From assembly GCA_023416585.1 (NCBI GenBank), contig JAEZHM010000023.1, positions 36,036-100,035 of the forward strand: 64,000 nucleotides of DNA. The letters are read 5' to 3'. Of this stretch, positions 16,044 through 24,581 are shown in pieces. Position 1 is the stretch's first letter. The number at the start of each line of letters is the position of its first letter. The notes beneath the pieces are model-generated. The model was not told the DNA's origin. It ran no database searches and worked only from the letters and a program-made list of their open reading frames with translations. Source of the stretch: Bacillota bacterium. Its GTDB lineage: Bacteria; Bacillota; Clostridia; Christensenellales; Aristaeellaceae. The translations under genes and the position numbers were made by a program.

Positions 16044-19000
16044 ATGTCCCAGGGACCCCAGAAGCTTAGGCAGCTGGCCGGGGAAGATGAGTACAACGCC
16101 GGCACTCTTTTGTATCAGCGGGGCGGCGTGAGGCCCATATCCTCCGGGCCGGAATCATTGCGCTTTCTGGTGGCCGGAACGCCACGCCGGGAAGTAGTGC
16201 TGAAGGCCGATGCGCCGGCGCAGTGCTCCTGCGAAACCCAGGAGCGTTTGGGTGCCTGCCGCCACGTGGTGGCCGCCACGCTGATGGCCCGGGAATCGGG
16301 CGCCTGGAAGGATATTGAAAGGCGCAAGGCAATGCTTGGCGGGCCTCTTCTTTTAAAGGCCATGGAGGGCGCGCTGCCCGAAGCCGGCACCGTGCGTATG
16401 GAAATCACGCTTCTTTTGGAGCGGGACAATTTGGGCCAGCCTGCTTTGCGCTTAGGAATACGGGTTGGGGAAGACCGGTTGTACGTGGTGCGCAACCTGC
16501 CTCAATTCCTGGACGCCATCGACAACCAAACGTCTTTGTCCTTTGGGAAAGGGTTTGTTTTTCATCCGGAATGGATGCATTTCACCCCGCGGGAAAACGG
16601 CATACTGGATGTGCTGAGGGCGCTGTGCCAGGCGCAAAAGGAAGTGGGCGTCACCCAGCACGGCATGGAGGCCCGTACCATGCGGCTGCCGCCACGCTTT
16701 GCATTGGTTTTGCTCAATTTATTAAAGCATCTGCCCTTCCGTCTGGCGTTAAACGGTGTGGCGCACCACGTGGCCCAGGTGCAGGAAAAAGAGATTCCCC
16801 TTGCCTATCAGGTTGCCGGTGGCGCAAGGGGTATTATTATCACAGCCCAATTGCCTGCGGAGTGGATGCCTCTCACGCCCGACTGCGCCTACGTATGGTT
16901 AAGCGGGGAAGTGATGGCACTTAACAAAATGCAGCAGAGTGTCGCCGCTGTGCTATTAAAACAGGAAGATGACGGAAACGCAAACTTTGAGTTTTACGGC
17001 AAGGATGCGCCGCGCGTCATCAGTGAACTGGTGCCCTGGCTGCAGTTGACCGGTGTGGTGGAACTGGACAGCGCGCTGCAAAAGCAGATCGTGCGCACGC
17101 CTCTTCATGCCAAGGTATATTTGGACAGGGTGGGGCAGGAAGTGGTGGCCCGCACCATATTCGCCTATGGACCCCATGAGATTGATCCCTTTGCGGCCCC
17201 AAATCAGGAGTCAGTGGATAACGAGCCCAGGCTGCTTATGCGGGATGCCAGCGCAGAGCGGGCTGTGCTGGACGAGCTGGCCAATGCGGGCTTCCATGTG
17301 CGCAAGGGCCGGGTGTACCTAAGCGGGCAGGACAGTATTTTTCAGTTTGTGTCCGAAGGCGTACACCGCTTGATGAATCTTTGCGAGATTTTTGCCAGCC
17401 AGGATTTTAAACGCATGACGCCCCGCAAGCCCAGATTCCAGGGGAATATGCGCGTAAACGGCGGGCAGCTTTTATTGGAATTTACGGAGGACGGCCAGCC
17501 AAGCCAGGAGATACTGGCCATTTTTCAAGCGCTTCATCTGCGGCGCAAGTATTTTCGTTTAAAGGACGGGTCTTTTCTGGATCTTGGCGCCATGGAGGTA
17601 TGGCAGGAGACTGCCGACCTGCTTACGGAAAGCGCTCAGGCAGAAAACATCGATATGGTCTCTGGGAATGCGCTGTCCCTTAACGCCTGCCGCACCGTAT
17701 ACTTAAGCGCGCTTCTCGCGGAAAAGAATCTGCCTATTCATGCGGAGGACAGCGTGCGCGACACGGTGGCCGCTCTCACCGCGCCGGAAACCAGGGCGTT
17801 CCTGCCATGCCCCCCACCCATAGGCAAGCAGCTTCGCCCCTATCAGGAACGCGGCTTTTACTGGCTGCAATCGCTGTACAGCCTGCGTATGGGCGGCGTG
17901 CTGGCGGACGATATGGGGCTTGGCAAAACCATTCAGGTGATCGCGCTCATTTGGTGGGCCGCAAAGCAGGAAACAAACCGCCTTCCCACCATTGTGGTCA
18001 CGCCTACCTCCCTATGCTACAACTGGCAGGCGGAATTCCGGCGTTTCGCCCCAAGCCTTTCCATTTTGCTTTTGTCAGGCAGCCAGGCAGCGAGGGCCGA
18101 GCAAATCGAGGAGATCAAAACAACCGGGAAGGTGGATGTGGTGGTCACCTCCTATCCGCTCATCCGCAGGGATATATCACTTTTATGCGACATCCCCTTC
18201 CGTTTTGCCATACTGGATGAAGCCCAGTATATCAAGAATGCCGCGAGCGTTGGTGCGGTGGCGGTAAAGCAGCTTCAGGCAGAGACACGGCTGGCGCTGA
18301 CCGGCACGCCCATGGAGAACAATACAGGGGAATTGTGGTCCATTTTTGATTTTGTTCTGCCGGGATATCTTTTCAATTATGCCCGTTTCATCCGCCAGCA
18401 TGGCGACGGGCGCAACAGCGAGATCTTAAGGCAAAAAATAAGGCCTTTCCTTTTGCGCAGGCTGAAGAAGGAAGTGCTGACGGAACTGCCGGACAAGCTG
18501 GAAACAACGCTGATTGCGGAAATGACCTTGGAACAATCCCGTGTTTATCAAGCCGCGCTTTTGCGCCTGCGCGGCCGGGTGGACGATCTTCTTCGCACCA
18601 AGGGCATCAACCGTGGCCGCACGGAGGTGCTGGCTGCCATTACGGAACTGAGGCAGATTTGCTGTCATCCGGCACTCTGCCTGCCGGACTATTCGGGGAC
18701 CAGCGGAAAGCTGGACCTGCTGCTGGATATTTTGCCCGGCGCGCTGGAAACGGGGCGGCGTATACTGCTGTTTTCCCAGTTTACCAGCATGCTCAAGATT
18801 TTGCGCCGCCATCTGGAGGCAGAGGGCATACAATGCCTGTACCTGGACGGGGAAACGCCACCTGCCAAGAGGCTTTCGCTGGCAGATGGGTTCAATGCCG
18901 GGGAGGGGCAGGTGTTCCTCATTTCACTCAAGGCTGGAGGCACGGGGCTGAACCTGACCGGGGCGGACATGGTGATCCATTACGATCCTTGGTGGAACCC

Positions 19001-19211
19001 TGCCGCCGAGGATCAGGCCACCGACCGGGCCCATCGCATCGGCCAGACGCGCAAGGTGGAAGTGGTGCGTTTGATTACCCATTTGAGCATTGAGGAGCAG
19101 GTGGCCCGCCTTGGCAAAAAGAAACGGGCGCTTTTCGACCAATTGATCACCGCCGGGGAAGAGATGCCGACCCAGCTTTCGGAGGCGGATATCCGGGCGC
19201 TTTTCGCATAG
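16044..19211 (+). CDS. SNF2-family DNA-dependent ATPase with N-terminal SWIM zinc finger
   Basis: Large Swi2/Snf2-type motor of 1055 residues. The SWIM finger is at the N-terminus (C61-x-C63...C72-x-H74, in QCSCET...GACRHVV). The ATPase lobe has Walker A ADDMGLGKTIQ near residue 620, the DEAQ box LDEAQYIKNA near 725 and LTGTPMENN. The C-terminal lobe has LFSQFTSMLKIL, SLKAGGTGLNLTGAD and the arginine finger motif DRAHRIGQT near 993. The middle 500 residues form the bacterial SNF2-associated region. These proteins translocate on DNA and remodel protein-DNA complexes; their roles in Clostridia are poorly known. It is followed directly by an SRAP gene, which hints at a DNA-damage setting. Confidence 0.93.
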   Translation: MSQGPQKLRQLAGEDEYNAGTLLYQRGGVRPISSGPESLRFLVAGTPRREVVLKADAPAQCSCETQERLGACRHVVAATLMARESGAWKDIERRKAMLGGPLLLKAMEGALPEAGTVRMEITLLLERDNLGQPALRLGIRVGEDRLYVVRNLPQFLDAIDNQTSLSFGKGFVFHPEWMHFTPRENGILDVLRALCQAQKEVGVTQHGMEARTMRLPPRFALVLLNLLKHLPFRLALNGVAHHVAQVQEKEIPLAYQVAGGARGIIITAQLPAEWMPLTPDCAYVWLSGEVMALNKMQQSVAAVLLKQEDDGNANFEFYGKDAPRVISELVPWLQLTGVVELDSALQKQIVRTPLHAKVYLDRVGQEVVARTIFAYGPHEIDPFAAPNQESVDNEPRLLMRDASAERAVLDELANAGFHVRKGRVYLSGQDSIFQFVSEGVHRLMNLCEIFASQDFKRMTPRKPRFQGNMRVNGGQLLLEFTEDGQPSQEILAIFQALHLRRKYFRLKDGSFLDLGAMEVWQETADLLTESAQAENIDMVSGNALSLNACRTVYLSALLAEKNLPIHAEDSVRDTVAALTAPETRAFLPCPPPIGKQLRPYQERGFYWLQSLYSLRMGGVLADDMGLGKTIQVIALIWWAAKQETNRLPTIVVTPTSLCYNWQAEFRRFAPSLSILLLSGSQAARAEQIEEIKTTGKVDVVVTSYPLIRRDISLLCDIPFRFAILDEAQYIKNAASVGAVAVKQLQAETRLALTGTPMENNTGELWSIFDFVLPGYLFNYARFIRQHGDGRNSEILRQKIRPFLLRRLKKEVLTELPDKLETTLIAEMTLEQSRVYQAALLRLRGRVDDLLRTKGINRGRTEVLAAITELRQICCHPALCLPDYSGTSGKLDLLLDILPGALETGRRILLFSQFTSMLKILRRHLEAEGIQCLYLDGETPPAKRLSLADGFNAGEGQVFLISLKAGGTGLNLTGADMVIHYDPWWNPAAEDQATDRAHRIGQTRKVEVVRLITHLSIEEQVARLGKKKRALFDQLITAGEEMPTQLSEADIRALFA

Positions 19212-19237
19212 GATACGGCATTTTGGAGGATACAAAA

Positions 19238-19831
19238 GTGTGCGGAAGATACTATCTTATGCTGGATGTAAACGACCCTGAAATGCGGTCCATTCTGGAT
19301 AAAATGAATGGCATGGAGTTTGCGCAGGGGGAGATTTTTCCAGGCCAGATGGCGCCGGTGCTGGTTCCTGACGGGCAGGGAAGCTGGACGCCGAGGCTGA
19401 TGCAGTGGGGCTTTCCCCACTGGGAAAAAAAAGCCCCCGTCATCAATGCGAGACAGGAGACGGTGGCAATTTCGTCTTTCTTCCGTCCCGCTTTCCTGGC
19501 CGGGCGCTGCATGATCCCCGCCAACTGGTTTTTTGAGTGGCGGCATACGCCGCTGGGCAAAAAAACAAAGGACAAGATGGCCATCGGCCTTCAAAAAAGC
19601 CGCATGATGTATATGGCGGGAGTATACAAGAAGCTGGAGGATGGCCGGGAAGTGTTCACCGTGCTTACCCGCCCGGCGGATAAACAGGTGCGGCCCATCC
19701 ATGACAGGATGCCTGTCATGCTGACTGATGAAGAGGATAAGAAGGCATATCTTTCCGGTCCGGCGGAAGCGTTTGTGCTCCTGACAAACATGGGTGATCC
19801 CAATTTGGATATTGCTTTGTCATCGAAATAA
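19238..19831 (+). CDS. SRAP domain protein (YedK/HMCES family)
   Basis: SOS-response-associated protein that forms a protective crosslink with abasic sites in single-stranded DNA; 197 residues. GTG 19238 is chosen because it puts the catalytic cysteine at position 2 (V/M-CGRYY) and lies 8 bases after GGAGG (19225-19229); a longer frame from TTG 19223 would bury the cysteine. Family residues visible: INARQETV, PANWFFEWR with the active-site glutamate, and IHDRMPVML with the histidine. It starts 26 bases after the SNF2 gene and is probably in the same operon. Confidence 0.93.
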   Translation: MCGRYYLMLDVNDPEMRSILDKMNGMEFAQGEIFPGQMAPVLVPDGQGSWTPRLMQWGFPHWEKKAPVINARQETVAISSFFRPAFLAGRCMIPANWFFEWRHTPLGKKTKDKMAIGLQKSRMMYMAGVYKKLEDGREVFTVLTRPADKQVRPIHDRMPVMLTDEEDKKAYLSGPAEAFVLLTNMGDPNLDIALSSK

Positions 19832-19894
19832 ATTGGAAATGTTTCGAATACATAGGAGAATACACGGCTGATCCCGTGAAATAGGGGTGCTCTT

Positions 19895-21169
19895 ATGAAG
19901 GATTGGGATGCTGCAGCCATTGCGCCAGCTGATATATTGCTGCCTGGCCCGGAGGAAGACCAAACCGCCTGGGCGGTAGTGGCGTGCGACCAGTACACCT
20001 CCCAGATGGAATACTGGCGGGAAGTAGAGAACATTGTTGGAGAAAAGCCCTCCGCGCTCCGCATCACGCTGCCGGAGATCTACCTTGCGCAAAGCGGGGA
20101 ACGGCTGCCCGGTATCCATGAGGCCATGGAGGATTATCTGCGCAAGGGCATATTGCGGGAAAAAGTTAAAAGCGGCTTTGTGCTGACGGAAAGGACGACG
20201 GAAAGCGGCTCCCGTCTGGGCCTTGTTGCCGCGGCGGACTTGGAAAGTTATGATTTTGATGTGGGCTCCCGGTCCATGATCCGGGCTACGGAGGGGACGA
20301 TCCTTTCCCGCATTCCCCCAAGGCTTGCGGTCAGGAAAGGCGCACCTTTGGAAAGCACCCATGTGATGCTTTTGATGGATGATATGGAAAAGACGGTGAT
20401 CGAGCCTCTGTATGCACGTCGGGGTGAGTTGAAAACTTTATATGATTTTCCGCTGATGCTTGGCGGTGGTCATTTGCGGGGCTGGGCGGTGACGGAGCCT
20501 ACTCTTTTGCGCGGAGTCTATGATGCCATTATTTCACTTAAAGCGAAGCTGCCTTGTGATAATCAACTTTTGATGGCCGTGGGGGACGGGAACCACTCCC
20601 TCGCCACCGCGAAAACCCATTGGCAGCAGTTGAAAGCGACTCTTTCCCCTGAGGAAGCTGAAAACCATCCCGCCAGGTATGCGCTGGTGGAGGTGGAAAA
20701 CATTCATGATGAAGCGCTGCACTTCCATCCCATCCACCGGGTGGTTTTCCATGCGGACGGGGATAAGCTTATGCAGGAATGGGCGGCATACTGCCTGGAT
20801 CGAAGCATGAGCCTGAATGATACTGCGGCGGAACCTTGTGATCAGGCCGTAGCCGTAATATACGGCGGCCGGGAAAGCGCCGTATTCATTTCCAACCCTG
20901 AAACTTCCCTGGCTGTGGGCACGCTGCAGAAATTCCTGGATGAATATTTGCGCCGCCACAAAGGGGCGGAGATAGACTATATCCACGGCGATGATACCGT
21001 GCGCAGCTTGTGCATGCAAAAGGATACGGTTGGTTTTCTGGTGCCGGGTCTTGATAAACCGGCGCTGCTGCCCGCTGTGCGCAAGGACGGTGCGCTGCCC
21101 CGAAAGACATTCTCCATGGGTGAAGCCCATGAAAAGCGCTACTATATGGAATGCAGAAAGATTTTATAG
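19895..21169 (+). CDS. DUF1015 family protein
   Basis: Cytoplasmic protein of 424 residues matching the widespread DUF1015 family (DILLPGPEEDQTAWAVVACD at the N-terminus, AVGDGNHSLATAK and VENIHDEALHFHPIHRVVF in the middle). The biochemical role is not established in most bacteria. The conserved GDGNH-S block could be a nucleotide or substrate site. Neighbours do not settle its function. Confidence 0.85.
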   Translation: MKDWDAAAIAPADILLPGPEEDQTAWAVVACDQYTSQMEYWREVENIVGEKPSALRITLPEIYLAQSGERLPGIHEAMEDYLRKGILREKVKSGFVLTERTTESGSRLGLVAAADLESYDFDVGSRSMIRATEGTILSRIPPRLAVRKGAPLESTHVMLLMDDMEKTVIEPLYARRGELKTLYDFPLMLGGGHLRGWAVTEPTLLRGVYDAIISLKAKLPCDNQLLMAVGDGNHSLATAKTHWQQLKATLSPEEAENHPARYALVEVENIHDEALHFHPIHRVVFHADGDKLMQEWAAYCLDRSMSLNDTAAEPCDQAVAVIYGGRESAVFISNPETSLAVGTLQKFLDEYLRRHKGAEIDYIHGDDTVRSLCMQKDTVGFLVPGLDKPALLPAVRKDGALPRKTFSMGEAHEKRYYMECRKIL

Positions 21170-21204
21170 AGAATATGAAGCAAAAGACCAAATGAGGAGA
21201 ACAC

Positions 21205-21999
21205 ATGAAAATTCTTTCCATCGTCTCAAGCTTCAGGATAGACGGCAACACCAGCCGCCTTACATCACTGATAGAGGAACAGCTTCATTTAGAGGCGGAG
21301 CGGCTTAAAATCAGCCTGGAAGTTGAGAGGATCGACCTTAGCCGTCAGGATGTGCGCACCTGCCGGGGATGCAGGCTTTGTTTTGACAAGGGCGAAGATA
21401 AATGCCCTCTCAAGGATGATCTGCTTTCCATACGGGACAAGATGCTTGAAGCGGACGGCTATCTGATTGCAAGCCCTGTGTATGTGGAGGATGTGAACGG
21501 CTCCCTTAAAAACTGGATCGACCGCTTGGCTTTTATCTGCCATCGACCCGCGTTTGTGGGCAAGAGCGCGTTTTTGATCACCACTTCGGGCGGAGGCTCC
21601 TCAAATCACGCCCTGCGGACCATGAGCTCGGCTTTACACGCCTTTGGATGCCGTGTGGCGGGAATGAAAAAGTTCCGTACCGGGGCTTTGATGGAGAAGG
21701 AAGATATCCGAAGCAATTATGAAAAAAATATCCGCAGGATTGCGGAAGCGTTTTTGAAGGACCTGCTGCGGGGTACGGATGCAAATCCCGGCTGGTATTC
21801 TCTTATCGCTTTTCGTGTACAGCAAATATGCTGGTCAAGGGCTGATTATCAAAAGAGCAATCCGCATGATTATCAATACTGGAAGGAAAAAGGCTGGCTT
21901 AAGCCCAGATGCACCTACTATATCCCTTTGAAAAAGGGCCTGTGGAAGGCAAGGCTTGCCAGGCTTATCGGCGGCGGGGTCGCGAAACTTTTTGCTTAG
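21205..21999 (+). CDS. Flavodoxin-like NAD(P)H-dependent FMN reductase / iron-sulfur flavoprotein family
   Basis: Protein of 264 residues with an N-terminal flavodoxin-like fold. The first strand is MKILSIVSSFRIDGNTS, which supplies the FMN phosphate loop. A cysteine cluster in the form C-x2-C-x2-C-x7-C around residues 53-66 could hold an iron-sulfur cluster, as in archaeal and clostridial Isf proteins. ASPVYVEDVNGSLKNWIDRL is the typical dimer/FMN segment. The C-terminal 70 residues are extra and basic, with aromatic residues. It probably reduces quinones, metals or small electrophiles; no partner is evident. AATGAGGAG precedes ATG 21205. Confidence 0.82.
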   Translation: MKILSIVSSFRIDGNTSRLTSLIEEQLHLEAERLKISLEVERIDLSRQDVRTCRGCRLCFDKGEDKCPLKDDLLSIRDKMLEADGYLIASPVYVEDVNGSLKNWIDRLAFICHRPAFVGKSAFLITTSGGGSSNHALRTMSSALHAFGCRVAGMKKFRTGALMEKEDIRSNYEKNIRRIAEAFLKDLLRGTDANPGWYSLIAFRVQQICWSRADYQKSNPHDYQYWKEKGWLKPRCTYYIPLKKGLWKARLARLIGGGVAKLFA

Positions 22000-22055
22000 A
22001 TTCTCATGATGCAAGCATCACCCCGTGGGATGAAAATGTTTACATGGTTTACTTT

Positions 22056-22180
22056 AAGCCTTCCCCTTGAGGGTAAGGTGGCGCATAGCGCCGGATGAGG
22101 TGTCGACTCTGAATGTCTGTACAGTCATTACCACCTCATCAGTCGACTTCGTTGCCAGCTTCCCCTCAAGGGGAAGCCTT
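22056..22180. repeat. Palindromic intergenic repeat, copy 2 (MITE-like)
   Basis: Second copy of the element at 12497-12622, with the same ends (AAGCCTTCCCCTTGAGGG...; right end CCCTCAAGGGGAAGCCTT) and the same inner inverted pair GGATGAGGTG/CACCTCATC. The middle differs between copies (GTCGACTCTGAATG here). It lies between a flavoprotein gene and a converging minus-strand gene. Confidence 0.7.
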
Positions 22181-22184
22181 TTGG

Positions 22185-22230
22185 GGAGCCTCCCTCTTGG
22201 AGGGAGGTGCCGCCCGCAGGCGGCGGAAGG
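22185..22230. repeat. Second type of palindromic intergenic repeat
   Basis: Directly abutting the previous element are two perfect hairpins: CCTCCCTC-TTG-GAGGGAGG (22189-22207) and GCCGCC-CGCA-GGCGGC (22209-22224), followed by GGAAGGAGG. This resembles the ends of other short repeats of gut Clostridia and may be a truncated element. No coding capacity; nothing else is seen in 22000-22328. Confidence 0.5.
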
Positions 22231-22309
22231 AGGTAAAGAGCCGCGTCAGCATTCTCATCTGACAGTAGTACTATCAAAGCATTCATATGTTGAATTGGTA
22301 ATGTTTAAA

Positions 22310-22339
22310 AACGCGCTTGATATTATGATCAGGCGCGTT
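22310..22339 (-). terminator. Terminator of the RluD-like gene
   Basis: The minus strand reads AACGCGCC...GGCGCGTT with inner TGAT/ATCA pairing, then TTTTTAAA. The stem includes the stop codon region at 22329-22331. Confidence 0.6.
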
Positions 22340-23225
22340 CGTTTGCATCTGCCAGCAATATCGCTATTTCCTCCGGCAGCGGCGCGGTAAGGGACAGGCG
22401 CTGATTGGTTACGGGGTGCAAACACTCCAAATGACAGGAGTGCAGTGCGATGCGGCCCGGCAGCTCGGATGTTTCATGGCCATAGAGAAAATCGCCAACT
22501 ACGGGGCAGCCGATATACTGCATGTGCACCCTGATTTGATGGGTACGGCCGGTGGTAAGGCGCAGTTTGACAAGGCTTCGCCCTGCGATAGATTGCAGCG
22601 TTTCATAATGGGTAACGGATGGCTTCCCATCCGGAGCAATGCACCGTTTCACGCCATTTGGACCGATTTTTCCAATGGGCGCATCGATGACGCCGGAGGA
22701 CGGCTGCGGTACACCTTCCACCACCGCCATGTATTCCCGAATAAATTCCGTCGTGTGCAGCTTCTGCTGCAGACGCTGCTGTGCATAGGCGTTTTTGGCA
22801 ATGACCATCAGCCCGCTGACGCCCTTGTCCAGCCGGTTCACAGGACGGTATACAAAAGGACCGCTTGACTTAAGATAGGCCGCCGCATAGTTTTCCAGCG
22901 TATCCGTCCCTTTAAGTGAGGAAGCCTGGCTTGGCAGGGGGGCAGGCTTTATTACGATGAGCAGGTCTTCATCCTCATAGGCGACAGACAGAGGAACGTC
23001 CTGCGGAAGGCGCCGGGTTTCAGAATCCTCCTTGAGAAGAAGAGTGACAACCTGGCCCACCCTCACCTTTTGATCGGCATGTGCAGGTACACCGTCCACC
23101 AGCAATCCGTTCTGAAACTTGATACTGCTGAACAAATGGCGGCTAAGCTTCAAACGGGCGAATACCACATGCTTGAGCCGACGGCCCTCATCGCATGATT
23201 CGATGGTTATGGACAACCGGCGCAT
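22329..23225 (-). CDS. RluA/RluD family 23S rRNA-type pseudouridine synthase
   Basis: Isomerises uridine to pseudouridine in structured RNA; 298 residues. An S4-like RNA-binding region is at residues 12-65 (LFSSIKFQNGLLVDGVP), and the catalytic domain follows with D133 in NRLDKGVSGLMVIAKN. The closing motif is GRTHQIRVHMQYIGCPVVGD. Family assignment is firm; which uridines are targets (RluD, RluC or YtzG-like) is not decidable. Single-gene unit between a converging neighbour and metQ. Confidence 0.9.
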   Translation of the reverse strand: MRRLSITIESCDEGRRLKHVVFARLKLSRHLFSSIKFQNGLLVDGVPAHADQKVRVGQVVTLLLKEDSETRRLPQDVPLSVAYEDEDLLIVIKPAPLPSQASSLKGTDTLENYAAAYLKSSGPFVYRPVNRLDKGVSGLMVIAKNAYAQQRLQQKLHTTEFIREYMAVVEGVPQPSSGVIDAPIGKIGPNGVKRCIAPDGKPSVTHYETLQSIAGRSLVKLRLTTGRTHQIRVHMQYIGCPVVGDFLYGHETSELPGRIALHSCHLECLHPVTNQRLSLTAPLPEEIAILLADANERA

Positions 23226-23352
23226 AGATCATTCCTCGCTGTCAATTCTTAAAAATCTTTCTTAACATTATCTTTCGGATTTCTTTCGACATAAGCAATT
23301 ACCATCGCTTGACAAACAATTATGCACATTATACCATACTGTCATAACAGGA

Positions 23353-23382
23353 AAAAGCGCCCGGCAAATGCCGAGCGCTTTG
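23353..23382 (-). terminator. Terminator of metQ
   Basis: On the minus strand, AAAGCGC-CGGC pairs with GCCG-GCGCTTT around an ATTT loop, with one mismatch, and is followed by a T-run (CTTTTTCC), just after the metQ stop at 23396. Confidence 0.65.
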
Positions 23383-23395
23383 CGGAAAAGGTTTA

Positions 23396-24229
23396 TTACT
23401 CCGCCGGTGTGAAGGTGGGGATGACGCCGCCTTTGAAATTCTCATTGGTGAGCAGGAAATCGTACACCTTTTTCGTATGCAGCACGGTTTCAAGCGCCTT
23501 GACAAAGTCTGCATCCTTATCTGCGGACCGGACCACCACATAGTTGGTATAGGTCTTGCCGGCATCACTTTCGGCGGGCTCTACGAAAATGGCGTCTGTG
23601 GAAGGGCTTAAGCCTGCGTCCAGAGCGAAGTTGCCATTGATTACGGCAAAGTCGGCATCAACCAGAGTGGAGGGCAATGTGGAAGCGTCCACTTCCTTGA
23701 TGTCCAATTTCTTGGGATTATCCGCAATGTCCAGCACCGTCAGGCTGCTGTCGGGGGTGGTGCCTTCGGGCAGGGTGATCAGACCGGCTTCCTGCAGCAG
23801 AAGCAGCGCGCGGGTCTCGTTGGAAGGATCGTTGGTAACGGTGATGATTCCGCCTTCCTTCAATTCATCCAGCGTCTTGGTTTTTCCGGGATACAGCGCG
23901 TAGGGCTCGTAATGCACTCCGATGGCGGGAACGAGCTGCTCATTTTCAGGCACGGTAACATTGTAGGCGTTCAGGTAGGGCAAGTGCTGGAAGTAGTTGG
24001 CGTCAAGTTCGCCCGCAGCCAATGCCGGATTGGGCAGGGGATATTCGGTAAATACCACGATCTCCAGATCATAGCCTAAGGCTATCAGGTCGTCCTTGAC
24101 CAGTTCCAGCACTTCAGCATGGGGGGTGGGGGTGGCGCCGATCCTGATCTTCGTAAGCGTCTGGGCGGATGCGGCGGACAGGGACAGCACGATAGCCAGG
24201 GCCAGCACAAGGGACAACAGCTTCTTCAT
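23396..24229 (-). CDS. metQ: MetQ/NlpA family methionine-type substrate-binding protein
   Basis: Extracellular receptor for methionine or a related amino acid, 277 residues. ATG 24229 begins a signal peptide (MKKLLSLVLALAIVLSLSAA) ending near ASA-QT. No lipobox cysteine is present, unlike most MetQ lipoproteins. Family features: GATPTPHAEVLELVKDDL near the N-terminus and NDPSNETRALLLLQEAGL in the middle. No metN or metI is adjacent, so it is an orphan receptor that must use a transporter encoded elsewhere. A long leader with possible SAM-riboswitch-like elements precedes it, which would fit methionine control. Confidence 0.9.
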   Translation of the reverse strand: MKKLLSLVLALAIVLSLSAASAQTLTKIRIGATPTPHAEVLELVKDDLIALGYDLEIVVFTEYPLPNPALAAGELDANYFQHLPYLNAYNVTVPENEQLVPAIGVHYEPYALYPGKTKTLDELKEGGIITVTNDPSNETRALLLLQEAGLITLPEGTTPDSSLTVLDIADNPKKLDIKEVDASTLPSTLVDADFAVINGNFALDAGLSPSTDAIFVEPAESDAGKTYTNYVVVRSADKDADFVKALETVLHTKKVYDFLLTNENFKGGVIPTFTPAE

Positions 24230-24284
24230 ATACGTACGCTCCTTTGCGTTCCTTATTTTCGAGTGGATGGCAAACCGTTGGATA

Positions 24285-24386
24285 TCAATAGTTTCAGCCG
24301 CTGCACATTCGTCCGCCCACACTTTGGACGGGGCTGGGATTGCCGGAATACAGATACCGCATACCGTTCGCCTCAATTCCTATTAG
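24285..24386 (-). promoter_or_regulatory. Candidate SAM-riboswitch-clan leader of metQ
   Basis: The metQ message has a leader of about 165 bases. Read on the minus strand it contains TTGAG after a possible P1 arm (AATAG, complement of 24380-24384), CCGGCAATCC (complement of 24337-24346), a P3-like hairpin CGTCC/GGACG (24326-24330 with 24310-24314), GTGCAGCGGCTGAAA (24292-24306) and the closing P1 arm CTATT (24287-24291). The order resembles the SAM-I/SAM-IV core (GGCAACC, GUGC, UGAAA next to P1). The match is diverged and was made by eye; no covariance test was possible. Confidence 0.42.
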
Positions 24387-24401
24387 TAAAGTATGAAATA
24401 G

Positions 24402-24430
24402 ATCATAACGCATATTCCCTAGTATGTCAA
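24402..24430 (-). promoter_or_regulatory. Promoter of metQ
   Basis: Minus-strand TTGACA (complement of 24425-24430), 17-base spacer, TATGAT (complement of 24402-24407). Start of transcription near 24395 leaves a leader of about 165 bases before ATG 24229. Confidence 0.7.
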
Positions 24431-24498
24431 TAGGAAATACGAAAGTTTTAAATAAGCAAAATACCGGTCGAAGTATTTTCATATGGACTTAGGAACTA

Positions 24499-24526
24499 TT
24501 GCCGTCTGCTATACGTACTTCATAAT
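24499..24526 (+). promoter_or_regulatory. Candidate promoter of the SH3b protein gene
   Basis: TTGCCG at 24499-24504, 16 bases, CATAAT at 24521-24526, divergent from the metQ promoter and 55 bases before ATG 24582. Confidence 0.4.
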
Positions 24527-24581
24527 GAACGGCGTTTATATCAATGTTCTATCGTTTTATTGAAGGCGAGGGGGTACCGTT

